From Pseudomonas sp. S30 (GTDB lineage: Bacteria > Pseudomonadota > Gammaproteobacteria > Pseudomonadales > Pseudomonadaceae): a stretch of DNA of 64,000 bases. The stretch spans positions 186,001-250,000 of the forward strand of contig NZ_JACVTO010000002.1 of the NCBI RefSeq assembly GCF_016518545.1. Reading direction: 5' to 3'. The notes beneath the pieces are model-generated. The model saw nothing but the letters and a program-made list of their open reading frames with translations, searched no databases and was not told the DNA's origin. A program made the position numbers and the translations under genes. Positions 1 through 8,327 of this stretch are shown piece after piece. Every line of letters starts with the position of its first letter. The first letter of the stretch is position 1.

Positions 1-707
1 TTCCCATCGCCGGATGCGTGGCGTATCGCGGTTACTACCGCCAGGGCGATGCACGAGGTGCGGCGGCGCTGATGCGAGCACAGGGGCTGGATGTCTATGT
101 CAGTGGCGTAGAGGCCTACTCGACGCTGGGCTGGTTCGACGATCCCATTCTGTCGTCCATGCTCGGCTGGAGCGATGAGCGCCTGGCCACGCTGATCTTT
201 CACGAACTGGCGCACCAGCGGTTCTACGTGAAGGATGACACGGCCTTCAACGAGTCATTCGCCACCTTCGTCGAGCAGGAGGGGACGCGCCAGTGGCGGG
301 CAGCGCGTGGGCTGCCCGTGCTGCACGAAGCAGGGGCTGGGCAGCGCGAGCAGTTCGTGAACCTGGTGCTGGCCACTCGTGAACGGTTGCAGGCCGTGTA
401 CGCCGGGCCGCTGAGCCCTGCCGACAAGCTCAGGGCCAAACAGGCGCAATTCCAGCGGATGCGCGAAGACTACCGGCAGCTGCGCGACACCCAGTGGGCG
501 GGCGACCGACGCTACGACGCCTGGATGTACAGCCCGATGAGCAACGCCAAGCTGCTGCCTTTCGGCCTTTACGACCAGTGGGTACCTGCATTCGCGGCGC
601 TGTATCGCGAAGTGGGTGGAGACTGGGACGCGTTCTATGCGCGGGTCGAGGCATTGGGGCATCTGCCTGCGGAGCGGCGACACGCGGCGTTGCAGCGGCT
701 GCTGTAA
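1..707 (+). CDS. Putative zinc aminopeptidase (DUF2265 family), 5' truncated by the window edge
   Basis: The reading frame is already open at the first base (Pro-Ile-Ala-Gly-Cys before the first possible GTG at 18), so the N-terminus lies outside the window. About 235 residues are visible. The motif HELAHQ (codons from 201) is an HExxH zinc site, followed about 15 residues later by NESFATFVEQEG, which can supply the third metal ligand. Both are typical of the predicted aminopeptidase family DUF2265, whose members are usually about 350 residues with an N-terminal export signal. Envelope location is inferred from the family. The substrate is unknown. The stop TAA at 705-707 is intact. Confidence 0.82.
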   Translation, partial: PIAGCVAYRGYYRQGDARGAAALMRAQGLDVYVSGVEAYSTLGWFDDPILSSMLGWSDERLATLIFHELAHQRFYVKDDTAFNESFATFVEQEGTRQWRAARGLPVLHEAGAGQREQFVNLVLATRERLQAVYAGPLSPADKLRAKQAQFQRMREDYRQLRDTQWAGDRRYDAWMYSPMSNAKLLPFGLYDQWVPAFAALYREVGGDWDAFYARVEALGHLPAERRHAALQRLL

Positions 708-734
708 CGCGAGCGCCAGAACGCGCTCGGGTCA

Positions 735-1385
735 TCACGCCAACTCGAACGCCCGATGCAGACTGGCCACGGTGTCGAAGTGAAACGCCGGCGCCTGGGC
801 CTTCAGTTCCTCGCGGCTGCCGAACCCGTAGCCCACCGCGACCGCCTGCAAGCCGTTGCTGTGGGCGCCGATCAGGTCGTGCTTGCGGTCGCCGATCATC
901 AGCGTCTGGGTCGGATCCAGGCGTTCCTCGTGCAGCAAGTGGGCGATCAGTTCGACCTTGTTGGTCCGGGTGCCATCCAGTTCGCTGCCATAGATCACCT
1001 TGAAATAGCGGTCGAAGGCAAAATGCCGGGCGATTTCACGGGCGAACTCCCAGGGCTTGGAAGTGGCGACGTACAAGGTACGGCCCTGCTCGTTCAAGGC
1101 CTGGAGCAATGCCGGAATGCCCTCGAACACCTGGTTCTCGTACAGCCCGGTCACCCGGAACCGTTCGCGGTAGAAGTTCACCGCCTGCCAGGCTTTGGCT
1201 TCGTCGAAACCATAGAACTGCATGAAGGCTTGCAGCAGGGGTGGACCGATGAAGTGCTCGAGGCGGGTCAGATCCGGCTCGTCGATGCCCAGCTTGGCCA
1301 GGGCGTACTGGATCGAGCGGGTGATGCCAAGGCGCGGGTCGGTGAGGGTGCCGTCGAGGTCGAAGAGGATGGTGCTCTGATGCAT
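735..1385 (-). CDS. HAD-family hydrolase, phosphoglycolate phosphatase-like
   Basis: The 216-residue protein has all four HAD motifs. FDLDGTLTD at the N-terminus carries the nucleophile Asp9 and Asp11. ATSKP is motif II, a Lys in TNKVELI is motif III, and MIGDRKHDLIGA is motif IV. The helical cap after motif I is of the PGP/Gph type. It therefore is probably a small-molecule phosphatase, with unknown substrate. It lies 36 bp downstream of the gamma-carbonic anhydrase gene on the same strand, so the two are probably co-transcribed. I recall the same pairing next to prlC in P. aeruginosa (PA0065-PA0067). Confidence 0.88.
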   Translation of the reverse strand: MHQSTILFDLDGTLTDPRLGITRSIQYALAKLGIDEPDLTRLEHFIGPPLLQAFMQFYGFDEAKAWQAVNFYRERFRVTGLYENQVFEGIPALLQALNEQGRTLYVATSKPWEFAREIARHFAFDRYFKVIYGSELDGTRTNKVELIAHLLHEERLDPTQTLMIGDRKHDLIGAHSNGLQAVAVGYGFGSREELKAQAPAFHFDTVASLHRAFELA

Positions 1386-1421
1386 GGGGAAGTCCGTTGG
1401 GCAGTGGGGCGCGCGAGGCGC

Positions 1422-1970
1422 TCATTCGGGGCGGTCGTAGCCTTCGGCCAGGTGCTGGTCCTTGAGCTTCACGTAGTTGCCCGCGCTGTAGGCGAAGAAG
1501 GCGCGTTCCCTGTCGGTGAGCGGGCGCACCTGTTTCACCGGGCTGCCGACGTACAGGTAGCCGCTGGTCAGGCGCTTGCCCGGCGGCACCAGGCTGCCGG
1601 CGCCGATGATCACCTCGTCCTCGACGATGGCGCCATCCATGAGCGTGCTGCCCATCCCGACCAGAATGCGGTTGCCCAGGGTGCAGCCGTGCAACAGGAC
1701 CTTGTGGCCGAGGGTCACCTCGTCGCCGATGGTCAGGGCGAAACCCTCCGGGTTGAACGGCCCGGCATGGGTGATGTGCAGCACGCTGCCGTCCTGCACG
1801 CTGGTGCGTGCACCGATGCGGATGCGGTGCATGTCGCCACGGATCACCGTGAGCGGCCAGACCGAGCTGTCCTCGCCGATAGTCACGTCGCCGATGACCA
1901 CCGCCGAACGGTCGACGAAGGCGCGCGGGCCGAGGCTCGGCGTGTGCTCGCCGAAGGTGCGGATGGCCAT
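1422..1970 (-). CDS. Gamma-carbonic anhydrase-like hexapeptide-repeat protein
   Basis: The 182-residue protein has the imperfect hexapeptide repeats of a left-handed beta helix throughout (for example AVVIGDVTIGEDSSVWP). His65, His89 and His94 (in VLHITH and GHKVLLHG) match the three zinc ligands of the gamma-class/YrdA family. Whether it hydrates CO2 cannot be decided from sequence, since many YrdA homologues show little activity. The start ATG at 1970 is back to back with prlC; the roughly 100 bp between them must hold both promoters. A beta-class carbonic anhydrase is encoded at 5834, so the cell has two unrelated candidate enzymes within 4 kb. Confidence 0.9.
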   Translation of the reverse strand: MAIRTFGEHTPSLGPRAFVDRSAVVIGDVTIGEDSSVWPLTVIRGDMHRIRIGARTSVQDGSVLHITHAGPFNPEGFALTIGDEVTLGHKVLLHGCTLGNRILVGMGSTLMDGAIVEDEVIIGAGSLVPPGKRLTSGYLYVGSPVKQVRPLTDRERAFFAYSAGNYVKLKDQHLAEGYDRPE

Positions 1971-2072
1971 GATCGTGTTCCTCTACTGTGCCGATAGGCG
2001 GGCTGCCTGCTGCGGTCGGCGTCGATTGTAATTAAGATGGTCAGGTGTTTCTCCTGCCAAGGTATCCAAACC

Positions 2073-4124
2073 GTGAGTGCGAACAACCCGCTTCTGCAGT
2101 CCCATGACCTGCCACCCTTCTCCGCGATCCGTGCCGAACACGTGCTGCCGGCGGTCGAGCAGATCCTGGCCGACAACCGCAAGGCCATCGCCGATATCCT
2201 CGAGCAGCAGGGCAAGAACCCCTCCTGGGCCGGCCTGGTGCTGGCGATGGACGAACTCAATGATCGCCTGGGTGCCGCCTGGAGCCCGGTGAGCCACCTC
2301 AACGCGGTGTGCAACAGCCAGGCGCTGCGCGAGGCCTACGAGTCGTGCCTGCCGGCCCTGAGCGCCTACTCCACCGAACTGGGCCAGAACCGTGCGCTGT
2401 TCGAAGCTTACCAGGCACTGGCCGCCAGCCCTGAAGCGGCGAGCTTCGACGTGGCGCAGAAGACCCTCCTCGAACACGCCCTGCGCGACTTCCGCCTCTC
2501 GGGCATCGACCTGCCGGCCGATCAGCAGCAGCGCTACGCCGAGGTGCAGAGCCGCCTGAGCGAGTTGGGCAGCCGATTCTCCAACCAGCTGCTCGATGCG
2601 ACCCAGGCTTGGACCAAGCACGTCACCGACGAGGCCGCGCTGGATGGCCTGACCGATTCGGCCAAGGCGCAGATGGCCGCAGCCGCCCAGGCCAAGGGCC
2701 TCGACGGTTGGCTGATCACCCTGGAGTTCCCCAGCTACTACGCGGTGATGACCTATGCCAACGACCGCGCCCTGCGCGAAGAGCTCTACGCCGCCTACTG
2801 CACGCGGGCATCCGACCAAGGCCCGAATGCCGGCCAGTTCGACAATGGCCCGATCATGGCCGAGATTCTCGACCTGCGTCAGGAACTGGCTGCCCTGCTG
2901 GGCTATGCCAACTACGCTGAGCTGAGCCTGGCCACCAAGATGGCCGAATCGAGCGACCAGGTGCTGAGTTTCCTGCGCGACCTGGCCAGGCGCTCCAAGC
3001 CGTTCGCCGCTCAGGACCTGGCCCAGCTCAAGGCCTACGCCGCCGAGCAGGGCTGCCCCGAGCTGGCGAGCTGGGATGCCGGCTACTACGGCGAGAAGCT
3101 GCGCGAGCAGCGCTACAGCGTGTCCCAGGAAGCGCTGCGCGCCTACTTCCCGATCGACAAGGTGCTGGGTGGGCTGTTCAGCATCGTCCAGCGTCTGTAC
3201 GGCATCGAGATCGCCGAGTTGCAGGGCTTCGATGCCTGGCACCCGGATGTGCGCCTGTTCGAGATCAAGGAGAACGGCCAGCACGTCGGGCGCTTCTTCT
3301 TCGACCTCTATGCCCGGGCCAACAAGCGCGGCGGTGCCTGGATGGACGGCGCTCGCGACCGTCGCCGCACCGCCAGCGGCGCGTTGCAGAGCCCGGTGGC
3401 CAACCTGGTGTGCAACTTCACCCCGGCTGCGCCCGGCAAGCCGGCGCTGCTGACCCATGATGAAGTCACCACCCTGTTCCACGAGTTCGGCCACGGTCTG
3501 CACCACCTGCTCACCCGGATCGAGCATGCGGGCGTTTCCGGCATCAATGGCGTGGCCTGGGATGCGGTGGAACTGCCGAGCCAGTTCATGGAGAACTGGT
3601 GCTGGGAGCCCGAAGGCCTGGCGCTGATGTCCGCCCATTACGAAACCGGCGAGCCGCTGCCACAGGACCTGCTGGACAAGATGCTGGCGGCGAAGAACTT
3701 CCAGTCCGGCATGATGATGGTGCGCCAGCTGGAGTTCTCGTTGTTCGACTTCGAGCTGCACGCCACCCATGGTGACGGCCGTAGCGTGCTGCAGGTGCTC
3801 GAAGGCGTTCGCGACGAAGTCACGGTGATGCGCCCGCCGGCCTACAACCGTTTCCCCAACAGCTTCGCGCACATCTTCGCTGGCGGTTATGCGGCGGGCT
3901 ACTACAGCTACAAGTGGGCCGAAGTGCTGTCGGCCGACGCCTTCTCGCGCTTCGAGGAAGAAGGCGTGCTCAACGCCGAGACCGGTCGCGCCTTCCGCGA
4001 GGCGATCCTGGCCCGTGGCGGCTCGCGGGCGCCGATGGTGCTGTTCGTCGACTTCCGTGGTCGCGAGCCGTCCATTGACGCCTTGCTGCGTCACAGCGGC
4101 CTGAGCGAGGATGCTGCGGCATGA
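2073..4124 (+). CDS. prlC: Oligopeptidase A, M3 family zinc metallopeptidase
   Basis: The start is the GTG at 2073, preceded by AAGG at 2059-2062. It gives MSANNPLLQSHDLPPF and 683 residues, the usual length. An upstream in-frame codon at 2037 would add 12 unlikely residues. HEFGH at residues 470-474 with downstream Glu-containing helix is the M3 zinc site. The enzyme degrades oligopeptides in the cytoplasm, including cleaved signal peptides. The stop overlaps the ATG of the yheV-like gene in ATGA, so the two are translationally coupled. A long open frame on the opposite strand is a codon-bias shadow. Confidence 0.97.
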   Translation: MSANNPLLQSHDLPPFSAIRAEHVLPAVEQILADNRKAIADILEQQGKNPSWAGLVLAMDELNDRLGAAWSPVSHLNAVCNSQALREAYESCLPALSAYSTELGQNRALFEAYQALAASPEAASFDVAQKTLLEHALRDFRLSGIDLPADQQQRYAEVQSRLSELGSRFSNQLLDATQAWTKHVTDEAALDGLTDSAKAQMAAAAQAKGLDGWLITLEFPSYYAVMTYANDRALREELYAAYCTRASDQGPNAGQFDNGPIMAEILDLRQELAALLGYANYAELSLATKMAESSDQVLSFLRDLARRSKPFAAQDLAQLKAYAAEQGCPELASWDAGYYGEKLREQRYSVSQEALRAYFPIDKVLGGLFSIVQRLYGIEIAELQGFDAWHPDVRLFEIKENGQHVGRFFFDLYARANKRGGAWMDGARDRRRTASGALQSPVANLVCNFTPAAPGKPALLTHDEVTTLFHEFGHGLHHLLTRIEHAGVSGINGVAWDAVELPSQFMENWCWEPEGLALMSAHYETGEPLPQDLLDKMLAAKNFQSGMMMVRQLEFSLFDFELHATHGDGRSVLQVLEGVRDEVTVMRPPAYNRFPNSFAHIFAGGYAAGYYSYKWAEVLSADAFSRFEEEGVLNAETGRAFREAILARGGSRAPMVLFVDFRGREPSIDALLRHSGLSEDAAA

Positions 4125-4399
4125 GCGACGACGCCGTGAGCAGAACCCGCAAGCGCTTCATCGCCGGGGCGGTATGCCCGGCGTGCAGCGAGCCGGACAA
4201 GCTGATGATGTGGAACGAGGACGGCGTCCCGCACCGCGAGTGCGTGGCCTGCGGTTTCACCGATACGCTCAATGAGCAGGGCCTTTCCGTGCCCAAGGAG
4301 CTCGGCACGCGGGTCAATCAGCCGGCGGTCAAGGCGCAGCCGGTCCAGGTGCAGACAGTGCAGTTCTTCCCCAACCCCAAGTTGAAGAAACCGCACTGA
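4121..4399 (+). CDS. YheV-family zinc-ribbon protein
   Basis: The 92-residue protein has two CxxC pairs, CPAC and CVAC, separated by about 20 residues. They make a compact zinc ribbon, followed by a basic, proline-rich tail. The ATG overlaps the prlC stop by 4 bp, so expression should be tied to prlC. The partnership of yheV with prlC is conserved in gammaproteobacteria (known from E. coli), but the molecular role is undescribed. No signal peptide or membrane segment is seen, so it is cytoplasmic. Confidence 0.88.
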   Translation: MSDDAVSRTRKRFIAGAVCPACSEPDKLMMWNEDGVPHRECVACGFTDTLNEQGLSVPKELGTRVNQPAVKAQPVQVQTVQFFPNPKLKKPH

Positions 4400-4439
4400 G
4401 GCAGCCTTCGTCCGTCTGACGGCACTGGTATTTGCGCCA

Positions 4440-4477
4440 CACCCGGATTACTGTTCATGCATACAGTAATCCGGGTG
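4440..4477. promoter_or_regulatory. LexA (SOS) operator inside a longer palindrome
   Basis: CTGT at 4451 and ACAG at 4463 are separated by 8 bp, the LexA box spacing CTGT-N8-ACAG. The box is nested in a perfect inverted repeat with 15-bp arms (4440-4454 and 4463-4477). It lies 8 bp before the ATG of the radical SAM gene, where repressor would block initiation. I recall the P. aeruginosa orthologue PA0069 as a LexA regulon member. The extra 11 bp of each arm is not needed for LexA and may form a hairpin in the leader RNA. Confidence 0.85.
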
Positions 4478-4484
4478 ATCCAGC

Positions 4485-5540
4485 ATGAAACCAGCCCCCG
4501 TTCGTGGACGTGGCACCGTCGACAACCCGCACAACCGCTTCGCTCCGAGTCACTGCGTGGCCGAAGACGACGGCTGGCACCAGGAAGTCCCGTTGACCCA
4601 GGGCACCGAGGTACGGATCGAGACCGCCAGGACCATCATCGCCCGCAACACCTCGCCCGACCTGCCCTTCGATCGTTCGATCAATCCCTACCGCGGTTGC
4701 GAGCACGGCTGCATCTACTGCTATGCCCGGCCCAGCCACGCCTACTGGGACATGTCCCCTGGCCTGGATTTCGAGACTCGGCTGATCGCCAAGACCAATG
4801 CCGCCGAGGTGCTCGAGCAACAGTTGAGCAAGCCAGGCTACGTCTGTGCGCCCATCAACCTGGGCGCCAACACCGATCCCTACCAACCCATCGAGCGTGA
4901 CTATCAACTGACGCGTCGGCTGCTCGAAGTACTGTTGCGCTACCGTCATCCGGTGACCATCGTCACCAAGGGCTCGCTCATCCTGCGCGACCTCGACCTG
5001 CTGCGCGAACTGGCCAGCCAGCGCCTGGCGCGCGTGATGATCAGCCTCACCACGCTGGACGACGAACTCAAGCGTACCCTGGAGCCCCGTGCCGCCGCCC
5101 CCAAGGCCAGGCTGCGGGCGATTCGCGTGCTGCGCGATGCCGGTGTGCCGACCGGCGTGCTGTGCTCGCCGATGATTCCGATGATCAACGACAGCGAGCT
5201 GGAACACCTGCTCCAGGCGGCCAGCGACGCCGGTGCCCAGAGCGCTGCCTACATGATGCTGCGCCTGCCGCTGGAGGTGGCACCGTTGTTCGAGCAATGG
5301 CTGCAGGATCATTACCCGCAACGGGCCGCGCATGTCCTGAGCCTGATCCGCCAGAGCCGCGGCGGCGAGCTGTACGACAGCCGCTTCGGGGTACGCATGC
5401 GTGGTGAAGGCGTGTTCGCCGAGCTGCTGGCGCAGCGTTTTCGCAAAGCGTCGCGGCAATTGGGCTTCGCCGAGCGCGAGGCCCTGGCCCTGGACTGCTC
5501 GGCGTTCTGTGTTCCCGGTGCGCAGATGGCGCTGTTCTGA
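4485..5540 (+). CDS. PA0069-family radical SAM protein, SOS-controlled
   Basis: The 351-residue protein has the radical SAM cluster motif CxxxCxxC at Cys72, Cys76 and Cys79 (in RGCEHGCIYC). It resembles the SplB/Rv2578c branch that is annotated as DNA repair photolyase-like. It ligates a 4Fe-4S cluster and should generate a 5'-deoxyadenosyl radical. The substrate is unknown. The LexA box immediately upstream supports a role in the DNA damage response, without proving one. The start ATG is 8 bp after the operator and has little room for a Shine-Dalgarno sequence (GGTGAT at 4474-4479). Confidence 0.9.
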   Translation: MKPAPVRGRGTVDNPHNRFAPSHCVAEDDGWHQEVPLTQGTEVRIETARTIIARNTSPDLPFDRSINPYRGCEHGCIYCYARPSHAYWDMSPGLDFETRLIAKTNAAEVLEQQLSKPGYVCAPINLGANTDPYQPIERDYQLTRRLLEVLLRYRHPVTIVTKGSLILRDLDLLRELASQRLARVMISLTTLDDELKRTLEPRAAAPKARLRAIRVLRDAGVPTGVLCSPMIPMINDSELEHLLQAASDAGAQSAAYMMLRLPLEVAPLFEQWLQDHYPQRAAHVLSLIRQSRGGELYDSRFGVRMRGEGVFAELLAQRFRKASRQLGFAEREALALDCSAFCVPGAQMALF

Positions 5541-5605
5541 TCTTGGCGGGGCGGAGTCTATCCAGCAGTGTGGCTAATGACTGGTAATAATCGGGTTATG
5601 GGGTG

Positions 5606-5633
5606 TTGGCAGTTGATGTTTTTTTGCTATTAT
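5606..5633 (+). promoter_or_regulatory. Candidate sigma-70 promoter for the carbonic anhydrase gene
   Basis: TTGGCA (5606-5611) and TATTAT (5628-5633) are separated by 16 bp in an AT-rich stretch. A transcript starting near 5640 would have a leader of about 190 bases. The rest of the 5541-5833 gap holds one hairpin (5791-5810) and no credible gene. Confidence 0.5.
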
Positions 5634-5790
5634 CGAAATGACCCCGCCATTATCTGGAACGCCCGTTCTAGAGCCGCTGAATTCAGTTTCAGTTAAGTTT
5701 TCTCCGCTAGCGTAGGAAGTCAGCCAATCACGGCTGTGATTTATTACCTGTGCGCGTCATCTAATTCCTCGCATAGCTTGAATCTTTCCT

Positions 5791-5810
5791 CGGTAGACTC
5801 CTGTCTACCG
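5791..5810 (+). promoter_or_regulatory. Perfect 8-bp hairpin in the carbonic anhydrase leader
   Basis: CGGTAGAC (5791-5798) and GTCTACCG (5803-5810) are perfect complements around the tetraloop TCCT. It ends 23 bp before the ATG, just before the AGAGGA ribosome-binding region. It could be an operator or a translational control hairpin. No T-run follows, so it is not an intrinsic terminator. Confidence 0.55.
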
Positions 5811-5833
5811 TCAAACCGTTTAGAGGATGAATC

Positions 5834-6553
5834 ATGCCCGTCAAGGACCCATCCAAGCCCGTTGTGGCCGCTCCGGCCGAGAGCGCCGATGCCGCCCTGA
5901 AGCACATCGTCGACGGCTTCCTGAAGTTCCATCACGATGTCTTTCCCGAGCAGCAGGCACTGTTCAAGAAACTCGCCACCGCGCAGAAGCCGCGCGCGAT
6001 GTTCATCACCTGTGCCGACTCGCGCATCGTGCCCGAGCTGATTACCCAGAGCTCGCCGGGCGACCTGTTCGTGACCCGTAACGTCGGCAACGTCGTTCCA
6101 CCTTACGGCCAGATGAACGGCGGTGTGTCCAGCGCCATCGAATACGCCGTCATGGCCTTGGGCGTGCATCACATCATCGTCTGCGGCCACTCCGACTGCG
6201 GCGCCATGCGTGCAGTGCTCAATCCACAGTCGCTGGCCAAGATGCCTACCGTTTCCGCCTGGTTGCGCCATGCCGAAGTGGCCCGCACCGTGGTGGAGAA
6301 CAACTGCACCTGCGACACCGAACATGAAAACATGCAGGTGCTGACCAAGGAAAACGTCATCGCCCAGTTGCATCACCTGCGCACCCATCCGTCGGTGGCC
6401 TCGCGTCTGGCGGCGGGCCAGCTGTACATTCATGGTTGGGTCTACGACATCGAAACCAGCCGCATCGAAGCCTACGATGCCGCCAGCGATGCCTTCCTGC
6501 CCCTGAGCGCCGGTGAGCCGGTGCCCTGCGCCACGCCTAGAGGCCGCTACTAA
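5834..6553 (+). CDS. Beta-class carbonic anhydrase
   Basis: The 239-residue protein has the beta-CA zinc ligands Cys60 (ITCADSR), His119 and Cys122 (CGHSDCGA), with the Asp62-Arg64 dyad. It interconverts CO2 and bicarbonate in the cytoplasm. The ATG at 5834 follows AGAGGATGAATC. The next gene on the same strand is a SulP-family anion transporter, an arrangement that suggests bicarbonate handling. I recall the pair as PA0102-PA0103 in P. aeruginosa. The short Ala/Pro-rich N-terminus before residue 20 does not look like a signal peptide. Confidence 0.95.
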   Translation: MPVKDPSKPVVAAPAESADAALKHIVDGFLKFHHDVFPEQQALFKKLATAQKPRAMFITCADSRIVPELITQSSPGDLFVTRNVGNVVPPYGQMNGGVSSAIEYAVMALGVHHIIVCGHSDCGAMRAVLNPQSLAKMPTVSAWLRHAEVARTVVENNCTCDTEHENMQVLTKENVIAQLHHLRTHPSVASRLAAGQLYIHGWVYDIETSRIEAYDAASDAFLPLSAGEPVPCATPRGRY

Positions 6554-6746
6554 GCCGCCCGCGCCACACCTGTAAATACGTGATAGCCGGCTGCGCCCTA
6601 CGGGCGCGGCAGGGCTTGTCTTTGCCTTGAATTTCCCTGAATGCCGTGCCGGCGATTGCGCTGGCGGCTCGCGGCTGCACGCGATTCAGGGTCGACCCGT
6701 GCCATCGGCCATTGGAGTGGCCGTCAATCAGAAAAGGAGCGATAGG

Positions 6747-8279
6747 GTGAACATGACACAGATCAAAGCGGCACTGCCGCGTGAGTTGCTGGCCTCGGTA
6801 GTGGTGTTCCTGGTGGCCCTGCCGCTGTGCATGGGCATTGCCATCGCCTCCGGCATGCCGCCGGCCAAAGGGCTGATCACTGGCATCATCGGCGGTATCG
6901 TGGTGGGCTTCCTGGCAGGCTCGCCGCTGCAGGTCAGCGGGCCCGCTGCGGGCCTCGCCGTGCTGGTGTTCGAGCTGGTGCGCCAGCATGGGGTGGCGAT
7001 GCTCGGGCCCATCCTGCTGCTGGCCGGCGTGCTGCAATTGCTGGCCGGGCGGCTACGCTTGGGCTGCTGGTTCCGGGTCACCGCACCGGCCGTGGTGTAC
7101 GGCATGTTGGCCGGGATCGGCGTGCTGATCGTGCTCTCCCAGGTGCATGTGATGTTCGATGCGGCGCCCCAGCCTTCGGGCGTCGATAACCTGCTGGGGT
7201 TCCCGGCCACCCTGGCCTCTGCACTGCCGTTGGAGCAGGCGGGCAGTGGCTGGCAGGCTGGCGCCCTGGGCCTGGGCACCATTGCCCTGATGTGGGGTTG
7301 GGACCGCTGGCGTCCCCAACGCCTGCGCTTCATTCCCGGTGCGCTGCTGGGCGTGGCGGCGATGACGGCGATCAGTGTGTGGCTGGCGCTGCCGGTCAAT
7401 CGGGTGCAGGTGCCGACCGACCTGACGCAGGCCATCGACTGGCTGCGTCCGGACGACCTGCTGAAGCTGGCTGACCCCAATCTGCTGGTGGCAGCGTTCG
7501 CCCTGGCCTTCATCGCCAGTGCCGAAACCCTGTTGTCGGCGGCGGCGGTAGACCGCATGCACACTGGCCAGCGTTCGGACTTCGACCGTGAACTCTCGGC
7601 GCAGGGGCTGGGCAACATGCTCTGCGGCCTGCTCGGCGCCTTACCGATGACCGGGGTGATCGTGCGCAGCTCGGCCAACGTGCAAGCGGGCGCCCAGACT
7701 CGCGCTTCGGCCATCCTGCATGGGGTGTGGTTGCTCGGCTTCGTGGTGGTGCTGGGCAGCGTGCTGCAGCAGATCCCTGTGGCGAGCCTGGCTGGGGTGC
7801 TGGTCTACACCGGTATCAAGCTGGTGAACATCAAGGCGTTGCGCAACCTGGGGCGCTACGGGCGCATGCCGATGTACACCTACGCCGCGACTGCCCTGGC
7901 GATCGTGTTCACCGATCTGCTGACCGGCGTGCTGGTGGGCTTCGCCCTGACCCTGCTGAAACTGGCGTTCAAGGCCGCGCGACTGAAGATCAACCTGGTG
8001 TCGCTGGACGAGCCCGGGCATCTGGAACTGCGCCTGAGCGGCGCGGCGACCTTCCTCAAGGTGCCGGCACTGACCCAGGTGCTGGAAAGCGTGCCGGCCG
8101 GCTCCACCCTGCATGTGCCCCTGGGCAATCTGAGCTACATCGATCACGCCTGCCTGGAGCTGCTCGAGGACTGGAGCCGCAGCAACCAGGCCACCGGGTC
8201 GCAGCTGGTCATCGAACAACGACGCCTGAAGCGCCGCATCGAGGGCCGGTTGCGCACCACTGCCGGAGTCGGGGCCTGA
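6747..8279 (+). CDS. SulP-family inorganic anion transporter (probable bicarbonate or sulfate)
   Basis: The GTG start at 6747 is chosen because AGGAG (6735-6739) sits 7 bp upstream; an ATG at 6753 is the alternative. It gives 510 residues with about ten or more hydrophobic segments, starting at LLASVVVFLVALPLCMG, typical of the SulP/SLC26 fold. A short STAS-like C-terminal domain follows from about residue 400 (LELRLSGAATFLKVPAL). Its place right after a beta-carbonic anhydrase suggests bicarbonate transport as in BicA, but sulfate or another anion is possible. The 193-bp gap upstream contains a small GC hairpin and no T-run. Confidence 0.9.
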   Translation: MNMTQIKAALPRELLASVVVFLVALPLCMGIAIASGMPPAKGLITGIIGGIVVGFLAGSPLQVSGPAAGLAVLVFELVRQHGVAMLGPILLLAGVLQLLAGRLRLGCWFRVTAPAVVYGMLAGIGVLIVLSQVHVMFDAAPQPSGVDNLLGFPATLASALPLEQAGSGWQAGALGLGTIALMWGWDRWRPQRLRFIPGALLGVAAMTAISVWLALPVNRVQVPTDLTQAIDWLRPDDLLKLADPNLLVAAFALAFIASAETLLSAAAVDRMHTGQRSDFDRELSAQGLGNMLCGLLGALPMTGVIVRSSANVQAGAQTRASAILHGVWLLGFVVVLGSVLQQIPVASLAGVLVYTGIKLVNIKALRNLGRYGRMPMYTYAATALAIVFTDLLTGVLVGFALTLLKLAFKAARLKINLVSLDEPGHLELRLSGAATFLKVPALTQVLESVPAGSTLHVPLGNLSYIDHACLELLEDWSRSNQATGSQLVIEQRRLKRRIEGRLRTTAGVGA

Positions 8280-8290
8280 GACAGGTTGCT

Positions 8291-8309
8291 GATGCCCCAC
8301 AAGGGCATC
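8291..8309. terminator. Hairpin between convergent genes
   Basis: GATGCCC (8291-8297) and GGGCATC (8303-8309) are perfect complements with a 5-base loop. It lies between the convergent SulP and hypothetical genes and is suited to end either transcript, though no clear T-run follows. Confidence 0.5.
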
Positions 8310-8327
8310 GGCCCTTCGATGGAAGAC

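Noticed and set aside
1983..4094. Long open frame on the minus strand opposite prlC
   Set aside because: Low-complexity, no start signal, and fully overlapping a conserved enzyme gene.
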